DNA from: Hetaerina americana
Lineage: Eukaryota > Arthropoda > Insecta > Odonata > Calopterygidae
Assembly (NCBI GenBank): GCA_022747635.1
Contig: JAKTNV010000005.1
Coordinates: 50,993,013 to 51,057,012 of the forward strand
Reading direction: 5' to 3'
DNA length: 64,000 bases
The translations under genes were made by a program, and so were the position numbers. Of the stretch, positions 1 to 15,232 are shown piece by piece (positions within the stretch are counted from its first letter, which is position 1; each line of letters begins with the position of its first letter). The notes under the pieces are model-generated. The model worked only from the letters and a program-made list of their open reading frames with translations. It had not been told where the DNA came from and searched no databases.

Positions 1-610
1 TCAATGGTGTCAGAAAAAAGTGATACAACGGAACTGCCGAAGGGACAGTTCGAAGGAAGAAAACCAGAATTCCGCAAGATCCCAGAATTCAAGATCCTAA
101 TTGAAAGATACTAGTATAAAAAGATAGCACTGAGAAGAGATGGAAAGAAAACATTTGAAGTGAACTTCAAGGACCTTAAACACATGAAGTCGTCTTAATT
201 AAGGAAGAAATCTTGAAAGAAAAAGATGAACTGAGCCCGGAAATACTAAGAAGCTAATTTGACAAAACACTGAATGATCTGAAAAATAACTAGGTACTTG
301 GAGTAGAAAAAATAAACCGAGAAACATTCAATTGATCAGGGTCACAGGGTACCTTTGGAATAATTTAAGAGAGCTACGTCAGTGGCAAAAAACCAGAGGA
401 CTTTGAGAGTAAAGTAGCGTCTGCAATGCCGAAGAAAGAAATTAATGATGAATGCAAAGTACAAAGAATATTGGCTATAATTTTTCACGAATATAAAGTA
501 CTTACTATGAAAACCATCCGTAGGATATAAGAAAATATATAGAAAGCCTAGTTGGCAGTAATTTCCAATTCAGAAAAAAATCAAGGAGAATAAAAGGCAA
601 TACTAAGCTT
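1..610 (+). pseudogene. LINE-B relic 1, reverse-transcriptase fragment cut by the window edge
   Basis: This is a decayed non-LTR retrotransposon that runs off the left edge. Read across stops and frameshifts, about 260-470 gives the pre-RT and RT-entry region: a DLKNN-like segment, then EDFESKV..AMPKK, the usual EDFxxSxxxPIPKK stretch of RTE-type reverse transcriptases. Residues like NSEKNQGE..AIL near 570-605 match the QFGFRKxxGTRxAIL region. The segment around 95-130 is also nearly shared with 18095-18120, and 395-470 parallels the end of the window, so three copies of one family are present. It cannot encode protein. Clade assignment to RTE is by motif only. Confidence 0.65.
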
Positions 611-3235
<2,625 letters not shown>

Positions 3236-3350
3236 AAGAGGAAAGGAGTGTGGTTAGAATTCATACAACATCATACAGGAAAAGAACAGTGCGTTTCGTG
3301 GCACGCATAGCCAGAAGAAAGAGATGAGCCACATTGGCCAAATACACATT

Positions 3351-3760
<410 letters not shown>

Positions 3761-3789
3761 TTTACAGAGAACTGCGGCGTATTTGTGCA

Positions 3790-3879
3790 ATTAATATATT
3801 ATAAATATATATATTATAAATATATATATTATATATATATGTATATATAAATAATATATATGTGTATATATATATAATA

Positions 3880-3951
<72 letters not shown>
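3790..3951. repeat. AT microsatellite, ATATTATAAATAT then (TA)n
   Basis: Starts as short TATATTATAAA-type periods, then becomes about 75 bp of pure alternating TA. Confidence 0.95.
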
Positions 3952-3952
<1 letters not shown>

Positions 3953-4316
3953 GGTCTGACGCAAACAGATTGCTTGGTCATTTCCTTTCCTTTGTCTTCC
4001 TCTCCATCTATCTTGCTTCGTATATCCTTTTCAATGATAGCATTTCCAAAGCCTGGAATATACGCTCATTCTCTTTTCTAGAAGACCAAATGACTCTCCC
4101 ATATAACGCTCTAACCCATACCAGTCTTCACCAATCCTTTGTCTACGTCTCCGCTCGCAAGTCTCAATTATAAGCACTCTCTTTCCCTTAAATGCCTCAT
4201 TAAACTCAATTCTAATTCCGTTACCGCAATGCTCATTTTCGTCCAAATATAATTCGTCCCAGGAAAGTAAATTGCTTCACTTGTTCCAATTAATTCCCTC
4301 CTAAATTAAGTCTTAG
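3952..4316. other. No gene seen
   Basis: Mixed-composition sequence. Overlapping short frames on both strands (103 codons plus, 71 codons minus) have no recognisable domain. Confidence 0.5.
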
Positions 4317-4540
4317 GGAGGCGGTAGTCCAATAGGCAGAATGTTCGGCAACTGACTAGAGGAGGAGGAGGATTCGATTTCAGGTGAAGCCTCTGGGCAC
4401 CCTTCACTTCATCTAAGATTTGCAATGTTTCGGGTACCAGATCTATCTAGAAATCCTAAGGAGGTATGGGGAAAGAAAATAAGAATTCATCTCATGCACC
4501 TCCCATGCTTCCTATAATTTTTCGGTCTACTATCTGAGTG
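4317..4540 (+). mobile_element. SINE-1 copy, degraded
   Basis: Has the SINE-1 order: a head with GGTAGTCCAATAGGCAGA (A-box-like) and GGATTCGATTTC (B-box-like), the linker CTCTGGGCACC, then TTTCGGGTACCAGATCT, a degraded GGAAA-CC-TAA segment and a purine-rich stretch. The best copy for comparison is at 19312-19575. The 3' tail is not clear here. Confidence 0.6.
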
Positions 4541-6209
4541 GTAAATACAAAAAGAAACGTGATCATCAAATCCTAAATTACGAAAGATAAATAGATACGA
4601 AAAATCAGCTTATTGTACACAAAGGGATTGTGAGTTATTAAGTGCTCTTGTCCAAAAGTTTTCAAATTAATTGAGAGGTGATTTAAATTTCCTGAACTTT
4701 ATGAAGAGATCTAAAAAGAATTCGAAGAATATTTTAGAATGATTTTTAATAATAAGGAAGAAGAATAATATTTGAAAAGGTCAGTTTTGATACTTAAAAG
4801 GTTTCTCCGATAAGACGAGAATAACTCAACAGGATCTAAATGGTTACGAGAAAGTCATTATTGATGTAAATACTACTAGTATGGATACCGACAATACTCC
4901 ATGAAATGCGTATGTATTACCATGTTAAGGTTTATAATAATACAAATAATATAAAATAAGTCTACCTTGAAAATGCCATATTTATTAACATTCTTGAAAT
5001 TACTTCATTCCGAGCATAGGGGGAAGGGAATCGCTCGCATTATTACACCAGTACGAGTGGGATGCTTTCTCTGGTGGAGTCTTTCTTCCTAAAGCCAGGA
5101 CAAGCGAGTGTTCACTGAGAAAAAGCGTCTCATAGCTTAGGAAATAATTTTTACCTAATATCACGACACATAAATCCTGTACCAATTGAAAAGAAGCCAA
5201 ATTATCGTGCCGGCACGGAAATGGCATCTTCCTTTTTTTTCCGGGACATTACCTCATCCCCCTATTAAACCGATTTCCAATGACTCCAATCTCTCCATCC
5301 CTAGCCGCTTCCCTGAAATTCTTCATTGACTTCGCCTATTCTACTTCGTCGGAGGTCTTATCGAAAGCCAATGGACAAACTATGACGTTCGATGTCATAA
5401 AATACTAGTTCTTTCAAATATCCCACGGAGGCACTATTACACTTTCTTATAGGCAAACTTTTTTTGCAATTGAGCACACGTCTGCCCTATATTGGGTATA
5501 CTGCCTAAAGCTTTTATTATACTTCTTAATACTTGGCAGCGGACGATATTTAAATGTAATACTGATGTTCCATTGTATTTTTGTATGAGGCTTAATACTG
5601 AATTGCCTAAGGAGGTTCATCGTACAATATTTGTCCGTATAAATGCTACGTTATTTACCGAATGAACTCTTTCTTACATTTTCCTTGCACGCTTGAGCGA
5701 ATTTACGGGGATATTATTTATTCGAATAACTTTATTGGCCGAACATACGCGGCGTGTTCTTATATACATTGTGATGTAACTAATACTCCTTTTCCCTTCA
5801 CGCGTGAGCCGTTCTGCGCCTTTATAAATTCGTAATAGGCTAATATTTTTCCATTAAATTCTACCCTTATTCTTTCGGTGTTCCCTGAATCTCGTCCAGT
5901 ATCATTAAAATACTTTTGATTATCTCATAACTGTTTAAGTTTTCCTTTTTGAGTCTTGTTATTTATTTCATTCTCATCTTTAAGGTTTCCACATTTTTAT
6001 CTCTCAAGATAATCCATACGTATCCTGCTTTTATCCCCTATTCCCTAGCCTTAGTACTGATTCGACGGATACATTTTTGCATTGGAGAGGGAACGAAAAT
6101 ATTTTGAAGGAAAATAACAATGGAGTATTTGGGAGAAAAAGTACTACATGAGAAAAGAAGGAATTGTACTTTACATGAAGAGAATGGAGGAAACAAAGAA
6201 ATGATTTTT
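4541..6209. other. No gene seen; AT-rich
   Basis: Nothing recognisable on either strand. The longest frame is 75 codons (minus, 5000-5227), without homology I can name. Confidence 0.55.
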
Positions 6210-6216
6210 TAAATAT

Positions 6217-6423
6217 CCAATATACTCTGGTGCAGATGCTTGCAATGGAAGAAATTCTTTGAATTTTATCATACATTGTACTAAGCCGGAGTTACTTGCA
6301 ATGGCTTGATCCAATATACTGCGACGCAGACACGTGCAGTCGAAGCATTTCTTGGAATAATTTAATACAATATACCAAGGCGCAGATACATGCAACCGAC
6401 GAGATCCTACAGGATTCCCTGCA
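6217..6423. repeat. Three degenerate copies of a ~56-bp motif
   Basis: Copies begin near 6217, 6311 and 6368. Each has CAATATAC, then a G-rich CGCAGA or TGCAGA word, TGCAA or TGCAG, and an AGAAATTCTTTGAA-like stretch. The second and third are adjacent (period about 57), and 37 other bases separate the first and second. Function is unknown. It could be an eroded minisatellite. Confidence 0.45.
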
Positions 6424-6990
6424 ATGTGACTCGCAAAGCCCACCCCTGTTCTCTGCAAAGCCGGTCACCGCTTGGGTACCACCTGGTCGTGCATACAATG
6501 CGAGTTGGTGCACGCAATCTAAAATTTTAATCAGGCCAAACATCCAGCGTCGGAAACTCACGGTGATTCCGGTCGTCCGCAGAACACGAGCCACTGCGCT
6601 CGCTAGTCCAAAGCCACCTGTCCACCGCAACGGCGGCTCCGTGCGTCGAAATTATCAACCCGGTGGCGGGGGAAGTCAATGAGCGTGAATTGCAAACCGT
6701 TCCCGCGGTCGTTAGTTTGACAGGCGCTGGGTCAATGGTTAATTATGCACCCACCCACCTCAAACCGTGCGAAGTTTCACATTCGTCGGAGAATCAATAT
6801 GCGGCGGCTTCAGTGTTCGACGATAAATGTCACGTACCATTCGTCGAGGCGCAACAAAGAGGAATATCGCCCGCTCCTGAAAGGTTAGGTAATCATTACG
6901 CGCTCGACTTCGAAGGTGACGTGAACGCACGTCCAAGTATACGCACGGAGCAGGGATGCCGAAATTAGTGAAAGTTACGAATCGATAAAA
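6424..6990. other. CpG-rich island 1, no identified gene
   Basis: CpG-dense sequence between AT-rich flanks. Open frames occur on both strands (128 and 101 codons plus, 112 and 110 codons minus), as expected for CpG-rich DNA with few TA-containing stops. None has a recognisable domain. It might be a promoter or conserved regulatory island, which is inference. Confidence 0.45.
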
Positions 6991-7898
6991 AAGATAAACC
7001 CACGTTATTACGTCAATCAATATTCTTCCCCCTACACATGGGTTTTGGACGCGTTTCCAAATTTTGCTTCTCTCCTGTAATAAAGTGTGCATAAGGATAC
7101 GAATAATTATTTCCGTATGTTTAATATGGCACTGATCCCATTACGCACGTCTATTAAACATTTTTGGTCCATGGTTAATTGTCTTTTCGGCCATAGTTTA
7201 ATAATTATTTTATTTTCGAAGTATATATGGTGATGCATTCATTTCCTGTGCGTCTAAGCTGCTAATAACACTTCGTAGTATGCTTCTCCACCCGGGTAAA
7301 AGTAAAGGATCTTCTTTTTTATATTATCTAAAATAGTACTTTATCTAAAATTTGTGATTATTACTGAAATCATGAAAATTATTGTAAAATATCACAGTAA
7401 AACGAAATATCAAAAAACCAATAAATGAATTACCTTTAAGGAAACGAAAGGAATTTTGAAAATTTAGCCAATAAACGTGCTAATAAAAAAGTGTGACTTT
7501 CTTTAACTTATTTCCCGTTTATTTTCTAATATTCCTGAAAGGCGTATCACAATTTAGATTCAATAACAATTTGGATTATTTCTCCTTCTTTAATAACGAC
7601 TTGGAAGAATTTCATGAAATCAGAACTTCTTAAAGTAGCGTTACCAAAGTAATAGCAATTTTATCGTCAAATTTCACACACATCCAGACCGTCGACTTGA
7701 GGAGCAGATTTGTATCTACAACGAATGGGCGTTGGTTACCGTTTTGAAACCAATTTAACGAGATCCAGAAGCGATGCGTAATCGCGAGACGCATTTCACT
7801 TCGCAATTGCTACACAACATGGTGGAGGCAGCGAGGTGGAATCACTGATAGACGTCGGCTCTAGATGTTGGGTTTCCCACCGAACCTCTTGTTTCTTA
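6991..7898. other. No gene seen; AT-rich
   Basis: No repeat, RNA or coding signal recognised. Confidence 0.55.
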
Positions 7899-8010
7899 TA
7901 CGGGGTGCGGCAACATAACTTCATTTTTTCAAACGCAAAACTCTTTCAAACTTCCTTTTTTGAAAGAGTTTTGCGTTTGAAAAAATGAAGTTATGTTGCC
8001 GCACCCTGTA
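7899..8010. mobile_element. Compact hairpin MITE with TA target duplication
   Basis: The arms 7899-7950 and 7959-8010 are 52-base inverted repeats with one mismatch (CGGGG versus CAGGG near the tip). They are separated by 8 bases. TA sits at both outer ends, consistent with a Tc1/mariner-type TA duplication around a 108-bp element. It has no coding capacity and would depend on a transposase in trans. Near-perfect arms suggest recent activity or gene conversion. Confidence 0.8.
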
Positions 8011-11000
8011 CCTTCAAATCGTGTTCGTTATATCTTGCATAATATGTTACCAAACGCTTCACCAAATTACGCAGCAGAACACGAGTGAATGGAAGAAGAT
8101 GGCCACCAGACCCGCCTTTTCAAAGAAAAAGAAATCAACAAAAGCCAGCCCTATACCTAGCTAGTAATAGCGAGTATTGAATAATGAATCACCATTAGCA
8201 AAAAAAGAGCATCTAATGATGGGAAAGCAGAACGCAATATCATTCCGAACTACGCAATGAATATGCATTAATCGGTATGCATTGCGAGTCCACGAATAGA
8301 AAATTTGTAACTACTATACCTTCAATATGCACTCAACTTTACCATGAACTGTCCCGAGGTTATCAAATCATTATTTTGCACAATATGTATGACCTATTTA
8401 AAGGGATGTATGATTTTAAGCAATTTGAATAACAGCACTTAAATTTAATTAATAGATATGATAGGAATAGGTTATGTGTAAACTTTTAAATGATAATATA
8501 AGAACAATATAGGCTTTAAATATGAAATACACCAAACAGTGAAAAAACAATTGTATTAAGAAATTGAAAACCATCTTGTTAACCCTGGGATATCTATTCA
8601 AGAAAATTAATGCTATTTCTTAGTAAACTTTGGGACTATTATTTTTTTAGCCTTTGAGCTAAATTGTGAGTGGAATGAATGATTTCAGGTTTTTTGTTGT
8701 TTGGGTGACTACTCTCCTTAACTCAAGTATTATTTACGCACCTTTACAATTGTATAAGTCACTAAATACAATTCAATAGTGTCTAAATTATGAGCCAAGA
8801 GAATAGATTGATTAGGGCTTTTCCTAAGTTCTTCTCTGAGTCTTTCATGCATTGATCTGTGTCAAGAGTTACCCATCTCGGGATTTCCAACTAGCATGTG
8901 GTGCTTTTTGTTCAACCGTAATTATTTTCATAGAATTAATGTTGATAGCGGAGACTGCTCCACTTGCTTATAAAAACATTAGTAATTAAATATCTATGTG
9001 ACATGATGACTACTGTTATTTATCATACTTGAAGAATATTTAGGAAACAATAGAGCATAGCAACTCAGAATTAGTAATTTGGAATTAGACCCCACAAACT
9101 TTCGGTTTAAAACAAATCACGTGTTCTGCTGAAACAAATTGATAAGATTTTTTGCAAATTGACACTGATGCAAATTACAACAATTAGTAAATTAAATAGA
9201 ATTCTATGCAACGTTGAGTCCCTAATTTTCATGCTTGAGAACACCTTGTTGACATTTAGCTAATACATAATACCGCAAGACCAGTTTAATTTGCAATCAA
9301 TTTGCAAAACGTTTTTGGAAATGAAAACAACCCCAGGGAGAGGATAAATAAATTAAAAATCATTCTACTTGTAACAATTAAACAACAATACTCTCTTTGT
9401 GTTCTATCAATTCAAACGAAAGATATTCATGATCAGTATCATATTTCACAGTTTCGACACCACCGCGAAACTTTGAAAACTAAATTCTGTGAACAAGTAT
9501 ATTCATGTAATCTGAGGATTGCTAAGAGGTGGCTGTTTTAATTGAATTTAAAACTTGAACTACCTTGGGTTTTGATAAGATTGCCAGATCAACTTATAAT
9601 TAGATTCAGACTCATTCCAACGCACAGCAAGGAAATGGAAATGCCATGATCGATAAAATAATTTTCCCCTCACCTAAGCAGAGCTCAACTTGTTCGCTAA
9701 AGCGAAACACATATTTCTATTAATAGAGGCAAAAATGCACTCCGATACAAGGGGTTATGAAATAAGTGAACATGAATTTGACGGACGCCTTTTAATAGCG
9801 ATCATTAGAGGGTGAAGCGCTCAAAATACTCAAATTACATCGGGAAGGATGCAACATCTTCATGAAAACGTACTTAAATAAGTTTAGGTATTTTTCAAGA
9901 AGATCTCTGCAGATGAAAGTAAGTAAATATCAGAGTAAACATAAGACCCTTGACGTTAAGGATACCTGCGGCAATTGTTATTAAGATAATACAGAATACT
10001 ACTCACAGTGCTTGGTTATATCCAGAGGAAAACTTAAAATTCCACAGCAAGAAAAACGATAGGTCATCTTAAAGATAATACGATTTAATACTCGTAACAC
10101 GATAATAATCGTATTAATAAATTTTGGGCAACGCCAATTAAATAATTGACAACATTTGACTATTTGAAAACAACAAATGACGGGAATGCATTCAATGATA
10201 AGCTTCAGACAGTATAACTCTTCCTTTATCCCCAGAGTTATTTCATTTTGTCAAAAAGGAGTGGTTACTGGTCACTATGCTGGAATATGATCAAAATTTG
10301 ATCCTTCCACAGTTCCTCCGGGGCTAATCAGTTATCTCGAGTTACGCCCCCTTCTGGGATGAATGTTGGATTATCACGTGAGGGATGTTAAAATGAACAG
10401 AGTTCACCATGCCATTATATGACCTCACCCGCGTGAACAAGTCAAAAAAGTCAATTACTACCTTTCCTGCTTTATTTTCAATGGAAATTGTGCGTGAGAT
10501 GTAGTTTTCTACCAAAGGAAGTCATAATATTCCAAAGATAGTTAACGAATCCATACATCAGCTACGTTTTTCTTGAAGCCCTATACCAAAAAATTTAATT
10601 TTTTCTCCTTTTTCACATGCTCATAGTTATCACAAAAGGGGTTATAAAATACAGTCTCTGTTTCGGATAATTTTGACTGCGTACATACGGTTGTGATTCC
10701 AACGCAGAATTTTAAATACGTGAAAACATTCAATCGACCTATAGTAAGACAATGTTTGCCAGGATCTTGGTCATTGAAATTATGCACAAATGAACTCTTA
10801 TAAATCCGAATATTTGTCGGTTGTCTCACGTTGCTAAGATATGTAAATTGCACTGAGAAATCTACTAGGGGCTAAAACAGACACAAAATTAATGCAATTT
10901 ATTGATGTAAGTGAAACTCGTGGAATATCAAGACGCAAATGAAAACTTTTAACTAAGTTAAATGAAACCCTAAATTGCTGTTTCACCTGAACAAACTCAT

Positions 11001-11374
11001 CGTAACAAAATTTCACGATCAACTATGACTTCCTACTGAACAACTTATGACAAATTATTTTTATACCAGGAGACCGAAGTCATTAATTTTATTTTTAGTA
11101 AATGTTCCAAGAAATAAGCAAGAAAAATAATGTGGTATGATGTGGACGTGTAGGAAATTGCGTTTTCAAGTATAGTAACAAATTAATCGGCCTATTTAGT
11201 CTAACTTTAAAAAACACTTTACAATATATTCCGCAATGATGTAAAATATGATTAATATTATTACATCACTCCTTAATGGCAGTAAAACTAATAAATTTAT
11301 TAGCAAAACGGGAAAACGAATGTTCACACATCAAACAAATAATTTTTCATTAATCAAGAAAAAATAAATATATT
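8011..11374. other. No gene seen; 3.4 kb of AT-rich DNA
   Basis: No recognisable feature on either strand. The longest frames are 90 codons (minus, 10581-10853) and 79 codons (plus, 9302-9541), both unrecognised and of low coding appearance. A small inverted repeat around TAATACGATT / AATCGTATTA lies near 10077-10117. Confidence 0.55.
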
Positions 11375-11470
11375 TTTTTTCAAACAAGAAAACCCGCAAT
11401 TAGGAAAACAAATATTCATTCACATGTAAATAGATGAAAGGAATAGGTATAGGAACACAAATACAAGACT
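11375..11470 (-). mobile_element. SINE-3 copy E, heavily degraded
   Basis: Minus-strand body and 3' words of SINE-3 are recognisable in degraded form (TCATTCACATGTAAATAGAT, GGTATAGGAACACAAAT on plus). There is no head and no long (TA)n. It lies just before the Penelope-like fragment. Confidence 0.5.
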
Positions 11471-11529
11471 TTTATATTATAGTTCCTTATATATATTTTC
11501 ATGTGGATGAAAAAATAAATAAATATTTA

Positions 11530-12254
11530 TTTTTATATAATATTTGGACGGCACAATAAGGTACAAATAACATAGATAACACTTAAAAGGGCACTCACAT
11601 TGTAGATTGTTTGAGCTTTCGGCCCTCTCCGAGGACATCTTCAAGAAAGACTGAATCGGAGAGAAATAAGGAGGTGGGGGGAAATAGGAAGGTGCAAAGA
11701 ATGCTGGGAGGGGAGTTAAAGATAGCGGTTGAGGGTGGGAATTTTAAAAGATCGGAAAGCTAGTATATACGCAGATTCTCAAGTTCTGATTACCTCAATA
11801 TTGGTGGCTGAATTAGGTTGAAAGGGCAGGAAGAGAAGAGAGTGAAGCAAAATTGCAGAAGTAGCGGTGATTGTTCATTCGATTGCATAAGGAGGTAATG
11901 CATTCGCCTATGTAAAATGAAGTGCATTGTTTGCACGACAAAAGATAAATAATGTTTTTTTTAGAGGCAATTAGCGTGGGAACGAGGTGATGGGGCAATG
12001 AGGGGATGTGGGGAAAGGGAAGCAGATCTGATAAGTAGACATGTTTTACATCGGGGGCGGTTGCAAATAGGGGAGATATGAGGAAATTTATCAGGGGGGG
12101 GCGCCAAAGGGGTGGTGGATCTCAGAAGGTTTTTGAAATTGGTGGGTCGTCTGTATGCGAGAGATAGGCATTGGGGTAGTAAGGATGAGGTCGCGTCATT
12201 GTCGTGTAAAATAGGAAACAGTTCTTTAAGAAAGATTTTCAGCCTGTGTGACAC
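11530..12254 (-). pseudogene. Penelope-like retroelement fragment with GIY-YIG endonuclease
   Basis: On the minus strand, about 12240-11970 gives LAYRRPTNFKNLL followed by CNRPRCKTC, the linker and Cys-rich segment that precedes the endonuclease in Penelope-like elements. A frame change then leads to about 11965-11813 with NIIYLLSCKQC, FYIGE and the arginine and NNHR segment, which are the core motifs of the GIY-YIG domain. Downstream (11640-11530) is a non-coding end with GAAGATGTCCTCGGAGAGG and GCCGAAAGCTC. The upstream RT core is missing, so this is a truncated, inactive 3' portion. Confidence 0.75.
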
Positions 12255-12357
12255 GGGGAAATAGGTGGTACAAAGATTGAGTCCTGCGTCAGATGTGGGT
12301 TTGTTTTTATATGGTGTGTGTGGTCGAGTGGAGCGGTGGATTTTATTTATTTTGTAG

Positions 12358-12432
12358 GAACTATATATATATATTATATATATATATATATTATATATAT
12401 TATATATATATATACATATATATATTATTTTT
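12358..12432. repeat. (TA)n microsatellite with TATTATA interruptions
   Basis: About 75 bp of alternating TA broken by TATTATA steps, about 100 bp beyond the Penelope-like fragment. Confidence 0.9.
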
Positions 12433-13349
12433 TATTGAATTAATCATGAAAGGTCCCGGGCACCGATGCATGATTAAGTTATGTTACGATAGTTGTTTTT
12501 ATTTTGTAAGTTTAATGCACAATGTAATTTGGCTCTTATTTATACTTGAAAAATCGTTCAACGTAAACACTAGTAGTCGACTTTTATTTCATAGTTAGGG
12601 TAAAATTCTAAGGGAAACTCTTTCGACCCTTTCTAGCGAAATAGAGGATTCCCTTGAGAACTGCCCCCACCCCAAATCTGCCATTGATTGTGCCCACCCT
12701 GCCACCTGTGGAAATTTAGCTCGTGAAAGAGTCCCCCGCCATTCAAAGGGTCCATGGCTTAATATCCCCAAACCAAGGTCGGTCACGCAACAAGCATTCA
12801 TGCCCCGCCCACCTTCCACCATGCAATGAGCATTCCTGGATCCGGAAAAATACAAGGCTTAGATTTAACAGTCCTTTGACACGCGAGGTCGAAATTTTTT
12901 TTTAAGTTCTGGACTACATCCTTTATTTCGTCGAAGTGAAAAAATGCCACCAAGATATACTTACCTACCGTGTTTCATCAAAGAAATGCCTCCATTTTAC
13001 ACCTTCATCGTCTTTCGTTTTTCACTCGCAAGCGGGTTATGAAATGAATTATGACATTAATGAGAGGGCAGTGGCCAGTAAAAGAGTGAAAAGCCACCAG
13101 CCTTACCATCATTCCGGAAATGAATACACCGCAATATTCACTGTCGTGACTACTCGAAAATATGGAATTTGGTACATAATGCTTACCTTTGCTCAAACAA
13201 AATTAATCATAATCAAATACCACTCGTGTTTGGGTACTATCAATCAAAGTTAGAAACATATGAAAACTTAAAGATCTAACTTCAAAACAAAGTAATTAAA
13301 TAATGATACCATAAATCGCGTAACAAAAGAATTTTTGAATGAATTTTAG
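12433..13349. other. No gene seen
   Basis: Mixed-composition sequence. The 12640-12850 part is CpG-poor but GC-richer than its flanks. Short frames on both strands are unrecognised. Confidence 0.5.
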
Positions 13350-13470
13350 CACTTGATTCGCATCGATTATGCTACACATTCATAGTGGCAGGCAACTTAA
13401 TATCACAAAATGCAATCAATGGAGTTTGGAATTTTGCTGGGGATTCTGACTTGTTAGACTACCGTTTAAG
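13350..13470 (+). other. Weak candidate internal exon
   Basis: A 121-base segment lies between an acceptor-like GAATTTTAG (ending 13349) and a consensus donor AAG|GTAAGT at 13471. One frame is open throughout (39 codons, including VWNFAGDSDLLDYRLR). The acceptor lacks a strong pyrimidine tract. Open frames of 40 codons are common by chance, and no family is recognised. It is kept only because the donor is perfect. Confidence 0.18.
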
Positions 13471-14597
13471 GTAAGTTTATATGTTTTATGATGAACACAA
13501 AACTCAGTACCCCATCATTTCTTAGCTTTATCCAAGATACAACCCGAGCACCAATTACAATCGACCGTCTTACGTTTCCGCATTCTTCCTTCATGCCGTC
13601 CAACATGCTTAAAATGTGCAATCAATTTATTTCAATGGGATACCACGTAGACAAAATAGTTTTTTCCATCAAAAAATATTTGAGACCGTCCATTCTCGTA
13701 ATCCTTCAGTCATGTTATTCTGGGATTTCCTGTTCATTAGTGCCTCATAATGAACGAGCTTATCTAGATTCAAAGATGTTAACAACAGGTGACGACGTTC
13801 ATTTTAACTATATTTTATGGCTGTCCGATGAAGTATCAATCGCAATGTGATGTTTTTAATCCACTGATGCTACGGGAATACACTGTGTCCTCACCAGCCA
13901 TTACACATAATACATGGTCTGATATAGAGATTTGCTTTGGCAGAGCCTGAATGCGAACGAGCTCTGCAGCCCCATTAGTTTCTCCTCATCAGGAAATATT
14001 TAGAGCCAGACAAAGAATTACAAATATAGACAATAAAAAAAATAGGTAAAAATTACAGACGAATTTGAAATAGCGGCACTTCCTTTTTTTTTAGCTTTGA
14101 TCATAAAGTGAACAAAAATTTCTAACTTTTCTAGACATTGTGCTCATTTTGTGAGCATTATCCAAGTATGTAGCATGGATAAAATAGGACTTAATGGAAT
14201 TAAATTACTCAACTCAATGGTATAGAGTGGATAAAAAGGTACCTAGCAAAGAAGGAAATGCATATTAGTTTGAAACACTTCGGTCATTCAATGATTATCT
14301 CTAATGTTTCAGAGAGAAAGATCGCGCCTTTTCTTAGGTATTTGTTCGCCACAATTTGATACATCAAACTTAATTTAAGGCTAAAAATGGCCCATTTTTC
14401 AGATGAAAGAGATAAGATTTATTTATGAGCTTTCTTCATGAAGTAACTGACATGGTCATAATTCAAGGAGTTACTTATATGTACAAATATTTCACCCTCC
14501 TATCGTCTTCCATACGCAATCAAAAATTCGTACAAGTAAGCCTTATAGGTTCAGACTTCACTTCGTGAGAGTTTTGTGTAGCCATCAAATGATAGAG
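13471..14597. other. No gene seen; AT-rich
   Basis: A 120-codon plus-strand frame (13488-13850) has no recognisable domain or signal peptide. Nothing else is visible. Confidence 0.45.
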
Positions 14598-14734
14598 AGA
14601 ACGTTCTTTTCCGCAGAATTTATTTGGTTTGGTACAATGCGTTTCATCGTGATCCGGCATGGTACCTGATGTTGCCGAATCACGGTGAGACGTGTAATGC
14701 CAAACCAAATATATTCTGTGGGAAAGCACATTCT
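14598..14734. repeat. Long imperfect hairpin (62-base arms, 13-base loop)
   Basis: The arms 14598-14659 and 14673-14734 align without gaps at 49 of 62 positions, and many differences are transitions that leave G-U pairs in one RNA strand. The shared cores are CAGAAT, ATTTGGTTTGG and CGTGAT-CGGCA. This could be an old foldback transposon or a transcribed hairpin such as an endo-siRNA or miRNA-like precursor. It lies inside a 150-codon minus frame that is probably spurious. Confidence 0.7.
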
Positions 14735-15232
14735 TTCTTTCACTTGGTAAAATAAACTTATCTTTTTTTTCGTTTATCATAGATGGGGCATCATTCCTAC
14801 GGCAGTTCAGCGAATAATCAGGCAGATTTCTCTCAGGTTTTATTGACACGTATCTTTTGAAAATCAATTTATATAAAAACTGATTCATGCACATAAGTTT
14901 TGGGATAAAATTCTGTTTTAACATTTTATGAAAAAAGAAATCTTTTCCAATTTTCTGCCCCAATTGATCCAATATTACCCCATTATTTTTATCGGAAAAA
15001 TAAAAATATAACAGATAATATTATATGATATAAACAATACAATACTTTCAATTAAATCGATATTAAATGTTCATGTATTATATAATATTCAATTTTAAAA
15101 ACGCCATTCCTGAAATTTTAACTCTAGAAGTTTTATTTGATGAACTTATGACACAGAAACCACTCATTTGTAACATACTGAAAATTTTCGAACGCTATTT
15201 TTTCAAATAAAATATTTTATTTTATTTTATAG
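14735..15232. other. No gene seen; very AT-rich
   Basis: Very AT-rich sequence ending in a T/A-rich stretch that resembles a pyrimidine tract before the AG at 15231-15232. Confidence 0.5.

Noticed and set aside
14520..14972. 150-codon minus frame
   Set aside because: About a third of it is the long hairpin. No recognised domain and no splice or start context.
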